Source: CAUZIR01 sp034421295 (GTDB taxonomy: Bacteria; Chloroflexota; Dehalococcoidia; Lucifugimonadales; UBA2962). From it: DNA of 61,040 bases. A program made the translations under genes and the position numbers. Location of the stretch: the NCBI GenBank assembly GCA_034421295.1, contig DAOUKM010000007.1, positions 1 through 61,040 of the forward strand, given 5' to 3'. Each line of letters opens with the position of its first letter. The stretch's first letter is position 1. The notes below the pieces were generated by a model. That model was not told where the DNA came from and did no database searches. It saw only the letters and a list, made by a program, of their open reading frames with translations. Positions 52,745 through 61,040 of the stretch are shown one piece after another.

Positions 52745-53518
52745 CTAGATTTCCACGCGTTTCCCGCTGTCCATCCATTCTGCGTAGGAGCCGTCGTAGA
52801 GGCGCACGTTGTACCCTGCCTGCTTCATCGACAGGTAGGCTAGTGAGGCCCGGACACCGCTGCGGCAGTAGGCCACCACCGGGTCGCTCGGCGCGATGCC
52901 AGCGGCCGCCAGCCGCTGGCGCAGCAGGTCTGGCTCGATGAGCAGTTCCCCTTCGGCCCCGGCCAATTCCAGGTGGGGCAGATTCACGGCTCCGGGAATG
53001 TGCCCGGGGCGATGGTCCATTTCCGTCTGGCCTCGAAACTCCTCCGTAGAGCGGGCATCCAGGAGTCTCGCGGTACCGGGAATGGCCACATCGTCGATGG
53101 TGGCCCGTACGGATGGGTCGAGCACCACCGTAAAGTGTTTCGGCTCGGTTGGGACGGGCCGGTACAGAACCTCCCGGCCCTGCTCCTTCCAGGCGTCCAG
53201 GAGCAGGTCCATCAGGTGAACGTCGCCGCGGCCAAGGTATTCCAGGACCCAGGCCGCCATGGCGGCGCTTCGGCCATCGCGATGGTCGTATAGAACGGGG
53301 GTAACGTCGTCGCCCAGCCCCGCCTCGCCCAGGGCGGCCGCAAGCTGCTCCGGCTGGCCTAAACGTCCGTCCGGGGCCTGCAGTTTCTTAAGGGGAACGC
53401 TGACCGCCCCCCTCAGGTGGCCCATCAGGTATTGCATGGTCGACCGCGGGTCGATTATCAGGTACCCCTGCCGGCCGATATGCTCGGCGACCCAGTCCGC
53501 CGAAACGAATTTGGCCAT
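52745..53518 (-). CDS. Tandem-rhodanese sulfurtransferase (SseA/TST type)
   Basis: 257 residues, two rhodanese domains. The C-terminal domain has an intact active-site loop CRSGVRAS with the nucleophile Cys218. The N-terminal domain has YDHRDGRSA where the loop would lie, without Cys, as usual for the inactive half. It moves sulfane sulfur from thiosulfate or 3-mercaptopyruvate to an acceptor. ATG 53518 overlaps the OsmC stop (TGATG), so translation is coupled. Confidence 0.92.
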   Translation of the reverse strand: MAKFVSADWVAEHIGRQGYLIIDPRSTMQYLMGHLRGAVSVPLKKLQAPDGRLGQPEQLAAALGEAGLGDDVTPVLYDHRDGRSAAMAAWVLEYLGRGDVHLMDLLLDAWKEQGREVLYRPVPTEPKHFTVVLDPSVRATIDDVAIPGTARLLDARSTEEFRGQTEMDHRPGHIPGAVNLPHLELAGAEGELLIEPDLLRQRLAAAGIAPSDPVVAYCRSGVRASLAYLSMKQAGYNVRLYDGSYAEWMDSGKRVEI

Positions 53519-54051
53519 CAACCGACCATTTCAAAGTCGGTCTCCACCGAGGTCGGGTTGGCCACCGATTGGGTGACCGGGGACCCTTCCACCGCCAGAC
53601 GCCAGATTCCCCGCAGGGTTTCCTCGTCGGCGTCGGCGCGCACGAAGCACTTGGCTGAGATTTTGCCGTAACCCGGGTTTCCCTCATCCTCAACCCCGGC
53701 CCACTTGCGGATGTTGTCGAAATACCCTTCGACGGCCACCTCAAGGTCATGGACACGGACTCCCTGCCTGGTGGCGTTGACAACGAAGCCCACGGTCATG
53801 CAGCTTCCGATGGCCGAAAGCAACTGCTCGTGCGCGCTTGCGGCGACGTCGGTGGCGGTCAGGTCGCCCGGCTCGTCCATGTCGACCTGGTGGTTTCGCA
53901 TGTAGGCGCGGGCGCGCATCCCGTCCTGCCAGACCACCCGCGATTTCCAGGGCCCGGTTACCGCGCTGAAGACCTCCGGGTCCCGGAATGAATCCAGGAC
54001 CTCGACGAGTTTCTCCCGGGGCAATCCGTTAAGGTCTCTTTCTTCTGCCAT
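53518..54051 (-). CDS. OsmC family protein with a replaced redox cysteine
   Basis: 177 residues of OsmC/Ohr fold. It has PGDLTATDVAASAHEQLLSAIGSCMTVGFV with Cys84 at the peroxidatic position. In typical members a second Cys occurs in CPV near the C-terminus; here the matching segment reads GSPVTQSVANPT, with Ser157. Family members reduce organic hydroperoxides using the Cys pair. A Cys135 lies elsewhere (SAKCFV) and may or may not compensate. Encoded between a MetE-like methyltransferase and a rhodanese, so a role with sulfur compounds is more likely than peroxide defence. Confidence 0.82.
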   Translation of the reverse strand: MAEERDLNGLPREKLVEVLDSFRDPEVFSAVTGPWKSRVVWQDGMRARAYMRNHQVDMDEPGDLTATDVAASAHEQLLSAIGSCMTVGFVVNATRQGVRVHDLEVAVEGYFDNIRKWAGVEDEGNPGYGKISAKCFVRADADEETLRGIWRLAVEGSPVTQSVANPTSVETDFEMVG

Positions 54052-54105
54052 TTCAGCTCCTTAGATGTCGATTGGCCATATCCGGTGCAGTCGCGAACTG
54101 TGCCG

Positions 54106-55269
54106 TTAACGATATTCCGCCCGGAGCTGCTCGGCTGCCCGGGCGATCGCCCGCATTTTCCTTGAGGCGATCTCGTGGGTGTTTACGTTTCTTTCGGCGA
54201 AGGTTCCGAAGCCGCAATCGGGGTTCAGGTAGATCTTGTCCGGGGTGAAGTACTGGAGGGCCTCCCTGACCCTGGCGACTATCTGCTCCTGTGGTTCGAT
54301 GTCGTCGGTCCGGGGATTGACCACTCCGAAGCCGATCTCCTGCTCATTGTCGTATTCCTTAAAGACCTCCATCTCCCCGGCCCGGGGAGTGGCACATTCC
54401 AGCACCAGCTGGTCGATGTTCATCTGGGTTATGTAGGGCAGCATAGGACCGTAGTTGCCGGCGAGAAGCACGTCCTCCCTCCGACTCCAGTTGCCGCGGC
54501 CGACGTGGACCCCGGTCTTGATTCCGCTTATTCCTTCCGTGGTCTGGTTCATCAGGCGCACCGCCAGCTCCAGTTCGTCGGTCGGATCGCGGCGGCTGGG
54601 CAGGGCGGCGCACATGAAGGTCTCGGTGTTCTCCTCGCCGAATACCACCTGGCTGAGGATGGGCTCATCCAGCTGAACGAAGTCGCAGCCCCCGTCCCGC
54701 AGGGCGACTATCTCCTCCCGGAGGATGGCCACCACGTCGGCAGCCAGGTCTTCGGGGCTAGGGTATACCCGATCGGAGAGACCTTCGAACCAGCTGGAGC
54801 GGGTCAGCATATAGGGGCCGGGAAGGGGAATCTTGATCTGCCGGTCCGTGTGATCCCGCATGAAGGCCAATTCATCTAGAGCCAGGCCCTCCCGTTTCCC
54901 AATGCGGTCAACTACGATGGGGCTCTTGATGGCAAACGACGGCACGTCCAGAGCCCGCAGCATCTCTTCCATCCGGGCCCGGTCCCGTGAATAGTCCAGC
55001 AGCTCTGAAACCTTCATGAGCCGCATACCTGTCAGCTTGTCAACGGCGAAGGAGTAGAAGTTGTCCCGGCGCTGCTCCCCGTCGCTGATGATGTCCACCC
55101 CGGCCTCTTCCTGCGCCCGGATGCAGGCCAACACCTCGCCGTCGGCTACGGTGTTGAAACCATCCAGGGAGATTTCGCCGGCTTCTTTGCGACGGAGGGC
55201 CCGGACCAGCTCGGTGGAGCGGGGCCAGCTTCCAACGACCGTAACGGGGAACAAGGGATTTTCCGACAT
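54106..55269 (-). CDS. MetE C-terminal-type (cobalamin-independent methionine synthase II family) methyltransferase
   Basis: 387 residues from ATG 55269 with GGAGG 7 bases upstream; a longer frame lacks support. It is the catalytic TIM-barrel half of MetE without the N-terminal folate domain: PVTVVGSWPRS at the start, GEQRRDNFYSFAVDKLTG, FVQLDEPILS and NPDCGFGTF. Zinc ligands by alignment with MetE are His255, Glu291 and Cys352. The second ligand, usually Cys in an HxC motif, is Gly257 here (HVGRGN), and an extra Cys292 sits beside Glu291. Such short proteins transfer methyl groups to thiols or from methylcorrinoids, or open epoxides with coenzyme M. Probably co-transcribed with osmC and rhodanese genes. 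Confidence 0.85.
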   Translation of the reverse strand: MSENPLFPVTVVGSWPRSTELVRALRRKEAGEISLDGFNTVADGEVLACIRAQEEAGVDIISDGEQRRDNFYSFAVDKLTGMRLMKVSELLDYSRDRARMEEMLRALDVPSFAIKSPIVVDRIGKREGLALDELAFMRDHTDRQIKIPLPGPYMLTRSSWFEGLSDRVYPSPEDLAADVVAILREEIVALRDGGCDFVQLDEPILSQVVFGEENTETFMCAALPSRRDPTDELELAVRLMNQTTEGISGIKTGVHVGRGNWSRREDVLLAGNYGPMLPYITQMNIDQLVLECATPRAGEMEVFKEYDNEQEIGFGVVNPRTDDIEPQEQIVARVREALQYFTPDKIYLNPDCGFGTFAERNVNTHEIASRKMRAIARAAEQLRAEYR

Positions 55270-55764
55270 TCGACTTCCTCCCGGATCTGGGCTTGCTGGA
55301 GGTTTGCGGCCTAGGCAGGCCGCCGCAGTGTATCCCACGCGGCAGGATGCGAGGTGTCGTGCCCCACTGCTTGCAGGGTAGCAAGTACCGGGGTCAACAT
55401 CGTGTTCGCTATCACAAAGCAGGGTCTAGCTAGAGCAGATCGGGTGCGTCCCGAGTGCTCGAAATCATCTCGCCCTCCCAGCCCTCTCCATTGCCGACAT
55501 GCAGATCGTATGGGCCCGCGTGAGTGCCGCCGTCATCCCGGCCAGAGACGCGCCAGTCAGCTCTCTGTCGCTTCAGTCCCCGGCACATATACAGTGCCCG
55601 GGTGCTTCGAGAATCTCCAGGCAGAACCAGATCGCATCAGCTGGGGAATTCGCTCCGACGTTGAGCTCCGGAAATGGGAACAGCTCTGGTAGTTGGGTCT
55701 CATCAACGACCGGGGAGGCCGTTCTTCAGAGGAAGGTGTCTCGAGCCGTGGCTGCAGGCGTTCC
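55270..55764. other. Intergenic region upstream of the MetE-like operon, nothing clear
   Basis: About 500 bases without a gene. A short CTTGC/GCAAG stem lies near 55370. No confident promoter hexamers. Confidence 0.4.
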
Positions 55765-56328
55765 CTAGAAATACTTGTCGATGCCTCCATAGCCGATCTG
55801 CTTGCCCTTCTCGGTGGCCCTCAGGAAGTTCATCAGCCGGCCTTCGTACACCTCCGGGCGTTTCCTGGCGACATCGATATATGCCACGCGGATACGCTGG
55901 TAAGCCGGGGAGAAACCCTGAAAGTTCTTCCAGGCCCGTTCGTTCGTCTGGATGGCCTGCAGAATATCCGGTGGGAACACGAACTCTTCGTTGAGGATGT
56001 CGCTTACCGACTCCCTGACCGACGGGTGCAAGAGTCCCTCGCCGGCCAGCCAGCTAAGCCTCTCCTTGTTCTGCTGGGAGTAGCCGCTCTTGGGCCTTCT
56101 TGGGGAGAAGCGCTGGACGGCGTGCAGGTCATCGAGCTTTTTGATGATGCTGTCTATCCAGCCAAAGCACAGGGCCTCTTCCACGGCGTCGTTGTAGACG
56201 ATTCGAGGTTTGCCGGACGCCTTGTTGGGATAGACCAGCCAGATCTCTTTGGCCGTTTCGAAGTTGGCCTCCAGCCACCGGCGCCATGGCTCTCTGTGGT
56301 AGACGTAGAGCGTCTCTCCGATCTCCAT
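55765..56328 (-). CDS. YdeI/OmpD-associated (bacteriocin-protection) family protein
   Basis: 187 residues. The pattern EIWLVYPNKASGKPRIVYNDAVEEALCFGWIDS, RFSPRRPKSGYSQQNKERLSWL and ARKRPEVYEGRLMNFLRATEKGKQIGYG (pieces) is typical of the YdeI family. These proteins have been linked to resistance against cationic peptides and bacteriocins, but the biochemical role is unknown. GTGAGG precedes the ATG by 5 bases. Neighbours give no hint. Confidence 0.85.
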   Translation of the reverse strand: MEIGETLYVYHREPWRRWLEANFETAKEIWLVYPNKASGKPRIVYNDAVEEALCFGWIDSIIKKLDDLHAVQRFSPRRPKSGYSQQNKERLSWLAGEGLLHPSVRESVSDILNEEFVFPPDILQAIQTNERAWKNFQGFSPAYQRIRVAYIDVARKRPEVYEGRLMNFLRATEKGKQIGYGGIDKYF

Positions 56329-56527
56329 TGGAGCCTCACCTGCTATGTGTCGCTATGCGGAGGCACAGGTTACTAGATCTGAAGCGGTGGACGGGCTGTC
56401 GCTCTGCCGCCAAAGTCGTTCGGTGGGACTCCGCGTTATTCGGACGACGCCAGCTTCTAGCTGGACGAGCCGGTGCTTTTGAATGTGACCGGCGGCCTCA
56501 AGGAGTTTGCGAGCGCGGGGATTGCCG

Positions 56528-57331
56528 CTATTGACGCATCGCCTCCCTGGAGAGGTCCTGGCAAATCAGGCGGACTATGGCGGTCGCCGTTCCGTCGTCC
56601 TCGAAGATGCTGAGTGACTGATCCACCATCTCCAGCGACGGCCGTTCTCCCACGATCGCCTCGTGCTCTTCATAGCAGGCCACCAGCGTTGCCACCGCAG
56701 CGGCCCGTTCGGCGGAGGGAGTCCCTATGTCTCTCGGCCCCACTCCCGCCGTTCCGCAGGCCATATAGGTCATCATCACCAGTTCCGCGTCGTTCTCCGT
56801 GCGCTCCGCGTTGAGCCGGTAGTTCTCGAGGATCAGTTCCTGCATCTGCTCAGGCATGCCCTGGTCCCTTAAGGCCAGACAATCGATACCGGCCTCAACG
56901 ACTGTCCTTTGCTCGAGGCTGGCGCCCTCCACCTCAAAGCGCGGTTCTATCTGCAGCAACCTTTCACGTTCCATGCCCACATCCTGCATGATTTGCTCGT
57001 CCGTGGGCCTCATGCCGACCGAATTGCTGTCGCCGGACAAAGCGTTGAGCAGGGACGTCACAAGGGAGCGAGTCTCCGCATTGAGATCCTCATTGGCATC
57101 GCTCTCGGCTTCAAGGCGCTTGAGCGTCTCGTCCAGGTCAGCGAGCCGTCCGGCGATCTCCGCTCGCTCGGCGGCAGCGGCCTCCCGGCCCTCTTGCTCC
57201 TGCACCTCGGCGCGGCTAAGGCGTTCCTCAAGGGCGGCGATCCGACCTTCGTCTCCGCCGCTGCAGCCCGCCAGAGCCACGATGGCAATAGCAAATAGCG
57301 CCACCGCAAGGGTTCTCACCGGGTTCTTCAT
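56528..57331 (-). CDS. Coiled-coil lipoprotein of unknown function
   Basis: 267 residues from ATG 57331, preceded by AAGGGAG 5 bases upstream. Signal peptide FAIAIVALAGCSGG with lipobox Cys23. Residues about 28-85 form a heptad-rich coiled coil (AALEERLSRAEVQEQEG...). The C-terminal part (about 110-267) is helical with several Cys residues (DCLALRD, MACGTAG, VACYEEH, LICQDLS), perhaps disulfide-bonded on the outer face. No family recognised. A longer frame from 57394 lacks a ribosome site. Confidence 0.78.
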   Translation of the reverse strand: MKNPVRTLAVALFAIAIVALAGCSGGDEGRIAALEERLSRAEVQEQEGREAAAAERAEIAGRLADLDETLKRLEAESDANEDLNAETRSLVTSLLNALSGDSNSVGMRPTDEQIMQDVGMERERLLQIEPRFEVEGASLEQRTVVEAGIDCLALRDQGMPEQMQELILENYRLNAERTENDAELVMMTYMACGTAGVGPRDIGTPSAERAAAVATLVACYEEHEAIVGERPSLEMVDQSLSIFEDDGTATAIVRLICQDLSREAMRQ

Positions 57332-57834
57332 ATCAACTCCCTTAATCTGGATGGATTTCTCTAGATGCCGATACCCATTATCCGCTGTTTCCAAATCGAT
57401 TGATTCCCAAGCTATCGACCGCTAGTCCCGCGTTCTCCTCAGGTTTGGAACGTTTCAGCTCATTTGAGGTTGGGGATTTGGAGCGCGCTCTGAGCGGCGG
57501 CTGGTAGTTCGTCCCATCCCGATTCCTGTGGAGGCCGCTCGTGGTGCCGGCGGCCGCTGTCCAAACCACCACGTCCCCCCTACGTCGAGAGCCAGGTTCT
57601 AGGACCCATCGCCGTGCCGCGTCGGGAGCAGAGGGCATCCGGCCTGAGCACCCGGGCCAATCAAGCCGGATCACTCGGGTCCGCTTGCCCCTGAGCCGAC
57701 GGTCCCAGCAAACCGGTCTGTGGTCGAGCAGCCCCCAGCCTGCAGCGGCCAGGAGGGGCCCGTAGAGCACCCGTCCGCCATAGCTTGTATCATGCGGGGC
57801 CACCTCGTGGTCTGAGCCGGCGGAGGCATGCAAG
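57332..57834. other. Divergent intergenic region, nothing clear
   Basis: About 500 bases between the lipoprotein and the DMGDH-type gene. No gene and no strong structure. GGCGGAGG at 57819-57826 is the ribosome site of the right-hand gene. Confidence 0.4.
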
Positions 57835-60303
57835 ATGCCTGTCGATACGCTTCCGAGACACGCCAGGGCCGTAGTAATCGGCGCGGGGATCGTCGGCTGC
57901 AGCGTGGCGTACCACCTCGCGGAACTTGGCTGGGGCGACGTCGTGGTCATCGAGCAGGGCGACCTGTATGAGACCGGCGGATCCACGTCGCACGCCCCGG
58001 GCCTCGTCTTTCAGGTCAACCCTTCCAGGACCATGACGAGGTTTGCACGTTACACCGTCGACCTGTTTTCGCGGCTGGAGCTAAACGGTACTCCATGTGC
58101 CAAACCCGTGGGCAGCATGGAGGTGGCATGGACCCCCGAGCGGCTCGCCGATCTGAAGAGGAAGGCCGGGCTCGGCCTCAGCTGGGGCGTTGAGGCCCGT
58201 GTCCTCGATGCCACCGAGACCCGTGACCTGTTCCCCATGCTCTCCGAGCGCATTCTGGGTTCCCTCTACGTCCCCTCGGATGTCCACACCAGGGCGGTAA
58301 GACCGGCCGAGGCGATGGCGCGGGGCGCCGAGCGAAGCGGCGCGAGGTTCTACGGCAACGTCGAGGTCACCGGCTTCGGGGTCGCAAACGGGCACATCAG
58401 CACGGTTCGCACCACCGCCGGGGATATAGAAACGGACCTTGTGGTGTCCGCCGCGGGCATCTGGGCGCCCAGGCTGTGCGGCCTGGCCGGTGTTCCCATT
58501 CCCCTGGCGCCGATGCAGCACATCTACGCTGTGACCACTCCCCTCGCCGACCTGTCGGGTGCGCCCGGGGAGATATCCAAGCCGTTCCTTCGGCACCAGG
58601 ACAGGTCCATGTACTTTCGACAGGAGGGTGATGCCATCGGCATAGGCTCATACCGCCACGAACCCCTGCTCGTTGAGTCCGAAGAGATCCCCGCCCACGG
58701 ACGGGGCTCCGGCCCTCCGGCCGAGATGCCCTTTACGCCGGGTCATTTCGAAAACGCGATGAGGTCGGCCCGGGAGGTGATCCCCGGCCTCTCCGGTGCG
58801 GGGCTGACGCGCAGGTTCAATGGCCTGTTCTCCTTCACCGTCGACGGCTTTCCAGTGCTTGGCGAATCGCCCAGTGTGCGGGGATTCTGGTCGGCGCAGG
58901 CCGTGTGGATAACGCACGCCGGAGGGGTCGGCAGGGCCGTCGCCGAGTGGATCGTGGGGGGCGAGCCGAACGTAGATCTTCGAGAGTGCGACATCGCGCG
59001 TTTCTACCCGCACGCCCTGAGCCGACCGTATGTCCGTGCCCGCGCCTCCCAGCAGTACCGCGAGGTGTACGACATCGTCCATCCCCGCCAGCAGACGGGT
59101 GAGCCGCGGAACATAAGGCTCACGCCCTTCTTTCCCAGGGAGAAAGAACTCGGCGCCGACTTCTCCGAGGATGCGGGCTGGGAGCGTCCCCGCTGGTACG
59201 AGGAGAATCGGTCGCTCCTCGACCGCGTCGGCGTCGCCGGTGAATCTCGCTCGGGCTGGGAGGCGCGTGAGTGGTCACCGACGGTCGCCGCAGAGCATGT
59301 CGCCACCAGGGAACGTGTCGCCCTCTTCGACCTGACTCCATTCGCAAAGTTCGAGGTGAGCGGCCCCGGAGCGCTCGGCTCGCTGCAGTACCTGGCCTCG
59401 AACCAGATCGACAGGCCCGTCGGGTCGATCACGTACACGTCGATGCTCACGCCAGGGGGCGGAATAAAGTGCGACCTGACGGTTACCCGGCTGGCCCCGG
59501 AGCGATTCATGGTGGTCACCGGAGGGGCGATGGGGCTGCACGATCTGGAGTGGATCAGGTCGCACCTGCCGAAGGATCACTCGGTAAGCCTGGTCGATGT
59601 CTCCTCCGAGTTCTGCTGCCTGGGCCTGTGGGGGCCCAGGGCCCGTGACCTGCTCAGCACCGTCTGCGAGGACGACCTGAGCAATGGTGCGATCCCGTAT
59701 CTGACTGCAGGAACCATAACCGTGGGAGAGGTCCCGGCACTGGCCCTTCGCATCTCCTATGTCGGAGAGCTGGGATGGGAGATCTACGCGCCGGCAGAGC
59801 AGGGGCTGCGCCTCTGGGATACGCTCTGGGAGGCGGGCAGGCCCCTTGGGCTCATCGCCGCCGGCAGCGGCGCCTTCGACTCTCTGCGCCTGGAGAAGGG
59901 ATACCGGCTGTGGGGAAGTGACATCCACACCGAGTACGACCCGTTTGAGGCGGGCATAGGATTCGCGGTGAAGATGGGGAAGGGCGACTTCATTGGCAGG
60001 GACGCCCTGAGCGAATCGCTCAAGCGAGGCCCTGCGCGCAGGCTGCGGTGCATGACCCTTGACGACCGGCGCTCCGTGATAGTCGGCAGCGAGCCCATCC
60101 TGGACGGCGACCGGGTGCTCGGCTACGTGACCAGTGCCGGCTACGGTCACTCCGTGGGCCGCGGCATCGCCTATGGCTACCTGCCGCCGGACCGCGCGGA
60201 GCCGGGAACGAAGGTCGAGATCCTCTACTTTGGCGATCGCCTTCGGGCGACCGTGGCGAATGAACCCCTGTATGACCCGGAGGGTATGCGGATGAGGGTC
60301 TAG
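57835..60303 (+). CDS. Dimethylglycine/sarcosine dehydrogenase-type FAD-GcvT fusion
   Basis: 822 residues, the full length of this family. Residues 1-370 are a DAO-type FAD domain with GAGIVG at 16-21 and SHAPG (His53) where DMGDH and SarDH bind FAD covalently. A FAO_M linker follows (about 370-430), then a GcvT tetrahydrofolate domain (about 440-710) and a GcvT C-terminal barrel. It should oxidatively demethylate an N-methylated amine and pass the one-carbon unit to THF. GGAGG lies 8-9 bases before the ATG. A second GcvT-like gene follows 71 bases later, so one-carbon transfer is the theme. Confidence 0.92.
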   Translation: MPVDTLPRHARAVVIGAGIVGCSVAYHLAELGWGDVVVIEQGDLYETGGSTSHAPGLVFQVNPSRTMTRFARYTVDLFSRLELNGTPCAKPVGSMEVAWTPERLADLKRKAGLGLSWGVEARVLDATETRDLFPMLSERILGSLYVPSDVHTRAVRPAEAMARGAERSGARFYGNVEVTGFGVANGHISTVRTTAGDIETDLVVSAAGIWAPRLCGLAGVPIPLAPMQHIYAVTTPLADLSGAPGEISKPFLRHQDRSMYFRQEGDAIGIGSYRHEPLLVESEEIPAHGRGSGPPAEMPFTPGHFENAMRSAREVIPGLSGAGLTRRFNGLFSFTVDGFPVLGESPSVRGFWSAQAVWITHAGGVGRAVAEWIVGGEPNVDLRECDIARFYPHALSRPYVRARASQQYREVYDIVHPRQQTGEPRNIRLTPFFPREKELGADFSEDAGWERPRWYEENRSLLDRVGVAGESRSGWEAREWSPTVAAEHVATRERVALFDLTPFAKFEVSGPGALGSLQYLASNQIDRPVGSITYTSMLTPGGGIKCDLTVTRLAPERFMVVTGGAMGLHDLEWIRSHLPKDHSVSLVDVSSEFCCLGLWGPRARDLLSTVCEDDLSNGAIPYLTAGTITVGEVPALALRISYVGELGWEIYAPAEQGLRLWDTLWEAGRPLGLIAAGSGAFDSLRLEKGYRLWGSDIHTEYDPFEAGIGFAVKMGKGDFIGRDALSESLKRGPARRLRCMTLDDRRSVIVGSEPILDGDRVLGYVTSAGYGHSVGRGIAYGYLPPDRAEPGTKVEILYFGDRLRATVANEPLYDPEGMRMRV

Positions 60304-60374
60304 ACAGCCTCTCTTTGACCCTCCGGCACGGTGCGGAATCGTTTTTGCAAGCCCATTCGACAGGAGGTATCCAG

Positions 60375-61040
60375 ATGGCGGCCAGCCTGACAATCGACGG
60401 CCTCAAACAACGCAGGGTTCCGATCAATCTCCGCCAGAGCGGGGGCAGCGATGCCCGGATGCTGATATCCGCCCGCATCAGGAAGTCCCCGTGGTGGCAC
60501 CTGTCAAAGGAGGCAGGATGCTGGGCGTACACGACCTACAACCACATGTACCACCCTCGCGCTTACTTCAGCCCCGAGGATGGAGGACTTCTGGCCGAGT
60601 ACAGCTACCTCACCGAGCACGTCAGCATGTGGGATGTCGCGGTAGAGCGCCAGATACAGATCAAGGGTCCGGACGCCGCCGATTTTGTAGACCTGCTCAT
60701 CACCCGTGACGTACACACCCTTGTGCCGCCGATGCAGGCGCGCTACGTGATCCTCTGCAACCAGTACGGAGGCGTCATCAACGATCCGGTGCTGCTGCGC
60801 GTCGCCGCCGATGAGTTCTGGTTGAGCATCTCCGATTCAGACGTCCTCTTCTGGGCGCAGGGCGTCAACTCCTTTGCCCGGTACAACGTCGAGATCAACG
60901 AGATCGATGTCTCGCCCCTTCAGATTCAGGGACCCAAGTCGGCATCGCTGATGGAGAAGATGTTCGGCCCCCATTTGAGGAAGATCCCATACTACGGCCT
61001 GGTCCACGAGACCCTCAACGGCCATGCCGTTACGATCTCC
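60375..61040 (+). CDS. GcvT/DmdA-like methyltransferase (partial, C-terminus beyond window)
   Basis: 222 codons are visible from ATG 60375, which has AGGAGGT at 60362-60368. The frame is open to the window edge. Its N-terminus reads SARIRKSPWWHLSKEAG, then YTTYNHMYHP, LTEHVSMWDVAVERQIQIKG, GGVINDPVLLRV, and LSISDSDVLFWAQG. This pattern resembles DmdA (dimethylsulfoniopropionate demethylase) more than the glycine-cleavage T protein. DmdA transfers a methyl group from DMSP to THF; DmdA-like paralogues with other substrates are common. The DMGDH-type gene 71 bases upstream points to shared THF-linked demethylation. I call it DmdA-like, not DmdA. Confidence 0.82.
   Translation, partial: MAASLTIDGLKQRRVPINLRQSGGSDARMLISARIRKSPWWHLSKEAGCWAYTTYNHMYHPRAYFSPEDGGLLAEYSYLTEHVSMWDVAVERQIQIKGPDAADFVDLLITRDVHTLVPPMQARYVILCNQYGGVINDPVLLRVAADEFWLSISDSDVLFWAQGVNSFARYNVEINEIDVSPLQIQGPKSASLMEKMFGPHLRKIPYYGLVHETLNGHAVTIS

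Noticed and set aside
57378..57986. 202-codon minus-strand frame between the lipoprotein and DMGDH-type genes
   Set aside because: Overlaps the start of the well-supported DMGDH-type gene, with no motif and no ribosome site.

Overview
The window is high-GC bacterial DNA, densely packed with metabolic genes and free of rRNA, CRISPR arrays, phage genes or recognisable insertion sequences. The gene mix suggests an uncultured member of the Chloroflexota, probably SAR202-like or a relative of the Dehalococcoidia. Pointers are luciferase-like flavin monooxygenases, GcvT/DMGDH-type methyl-transfer enzymes, lipoproteins with repetitive Val/Glu or Pro/Thr stalks, and many GTG/TTG starts. This placement is inference from gene content.

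Layout. 0-10.3 kb is accessory metabolism: a partial DRTGG-domain P-loop protein, an SDR, a family-3 solute-binding lipoprotein, a tyrosine-phosphatase-like protein, an NCS2 permease with a C-terminal kinase-like domain, a divergent flavin monooxygenase/phosphotriesterase pair, and an LppX/LprG-like lipoprotein next to a 14-TM-type MFS exporter. 10.6-15.7 kb holds an RRM protein and an oligopeptide-type ABC importer without its ATPases. 16.0-17.6 kb contains decayed genes: a VapB antitoxin with a VapC pseudogene, and a methyltransferase cut by one stop codon. 17.7-25.4 kb is a six-gene iron-siderophore-type locus: a heterodimeric ABC exporter-fold pair, a binding protein, two FecCD permeases and a FecE ATPase. 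26-38.7 kb is mixed metabolism (epimerase-DUF2867, GNAT, tRNA-Gly, tartrate-type dehydrogenase, PQQ dehydrogenase, Zn-alcohol dehydrogenase, LhgO, phytoene-desaturase-like protein, BI-1). 38.9-50.4 kb is housekeeping: AlaX, an aminotransferase, a Lon-N protein, a threonine synthase-NIL-MoaD operon, and the tight operon alaS-ruvX-aroE-aroKB-tgt. 50.9-61.0 kb holds a P450, a sulfur-related operon (MetE-like, OsmC, tandem rhodanese), a YdeI-like protein, a coiled-coil lipoprotein, a DMGDH/sarcosine dehydrogenase-type flavoprotein and a partial DmdA-like methyltransferase.

How it works together. Two themes recur. One is import and export through lipoprotein-linked transporters. The other is one-carbon and sulfur chemistry: DMGDH, the DmdA-like protein, the MetE-like protein, rhodanese, OsmC, and the ThrC-NIL-MoaD group, whose ubiquitin-like protein ends in Gly-Gly-Ser and may carry sulfur. 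The best candidates for undescribed biology are that ThrC-NIL-MoaD module, the MetE-like/OsmC/rhodanese operon in which usual metal or redox cysteines are replaced, the LprG/MFS-like pair outside Actinobacteria, and the transporter-kinase-domain fusion.
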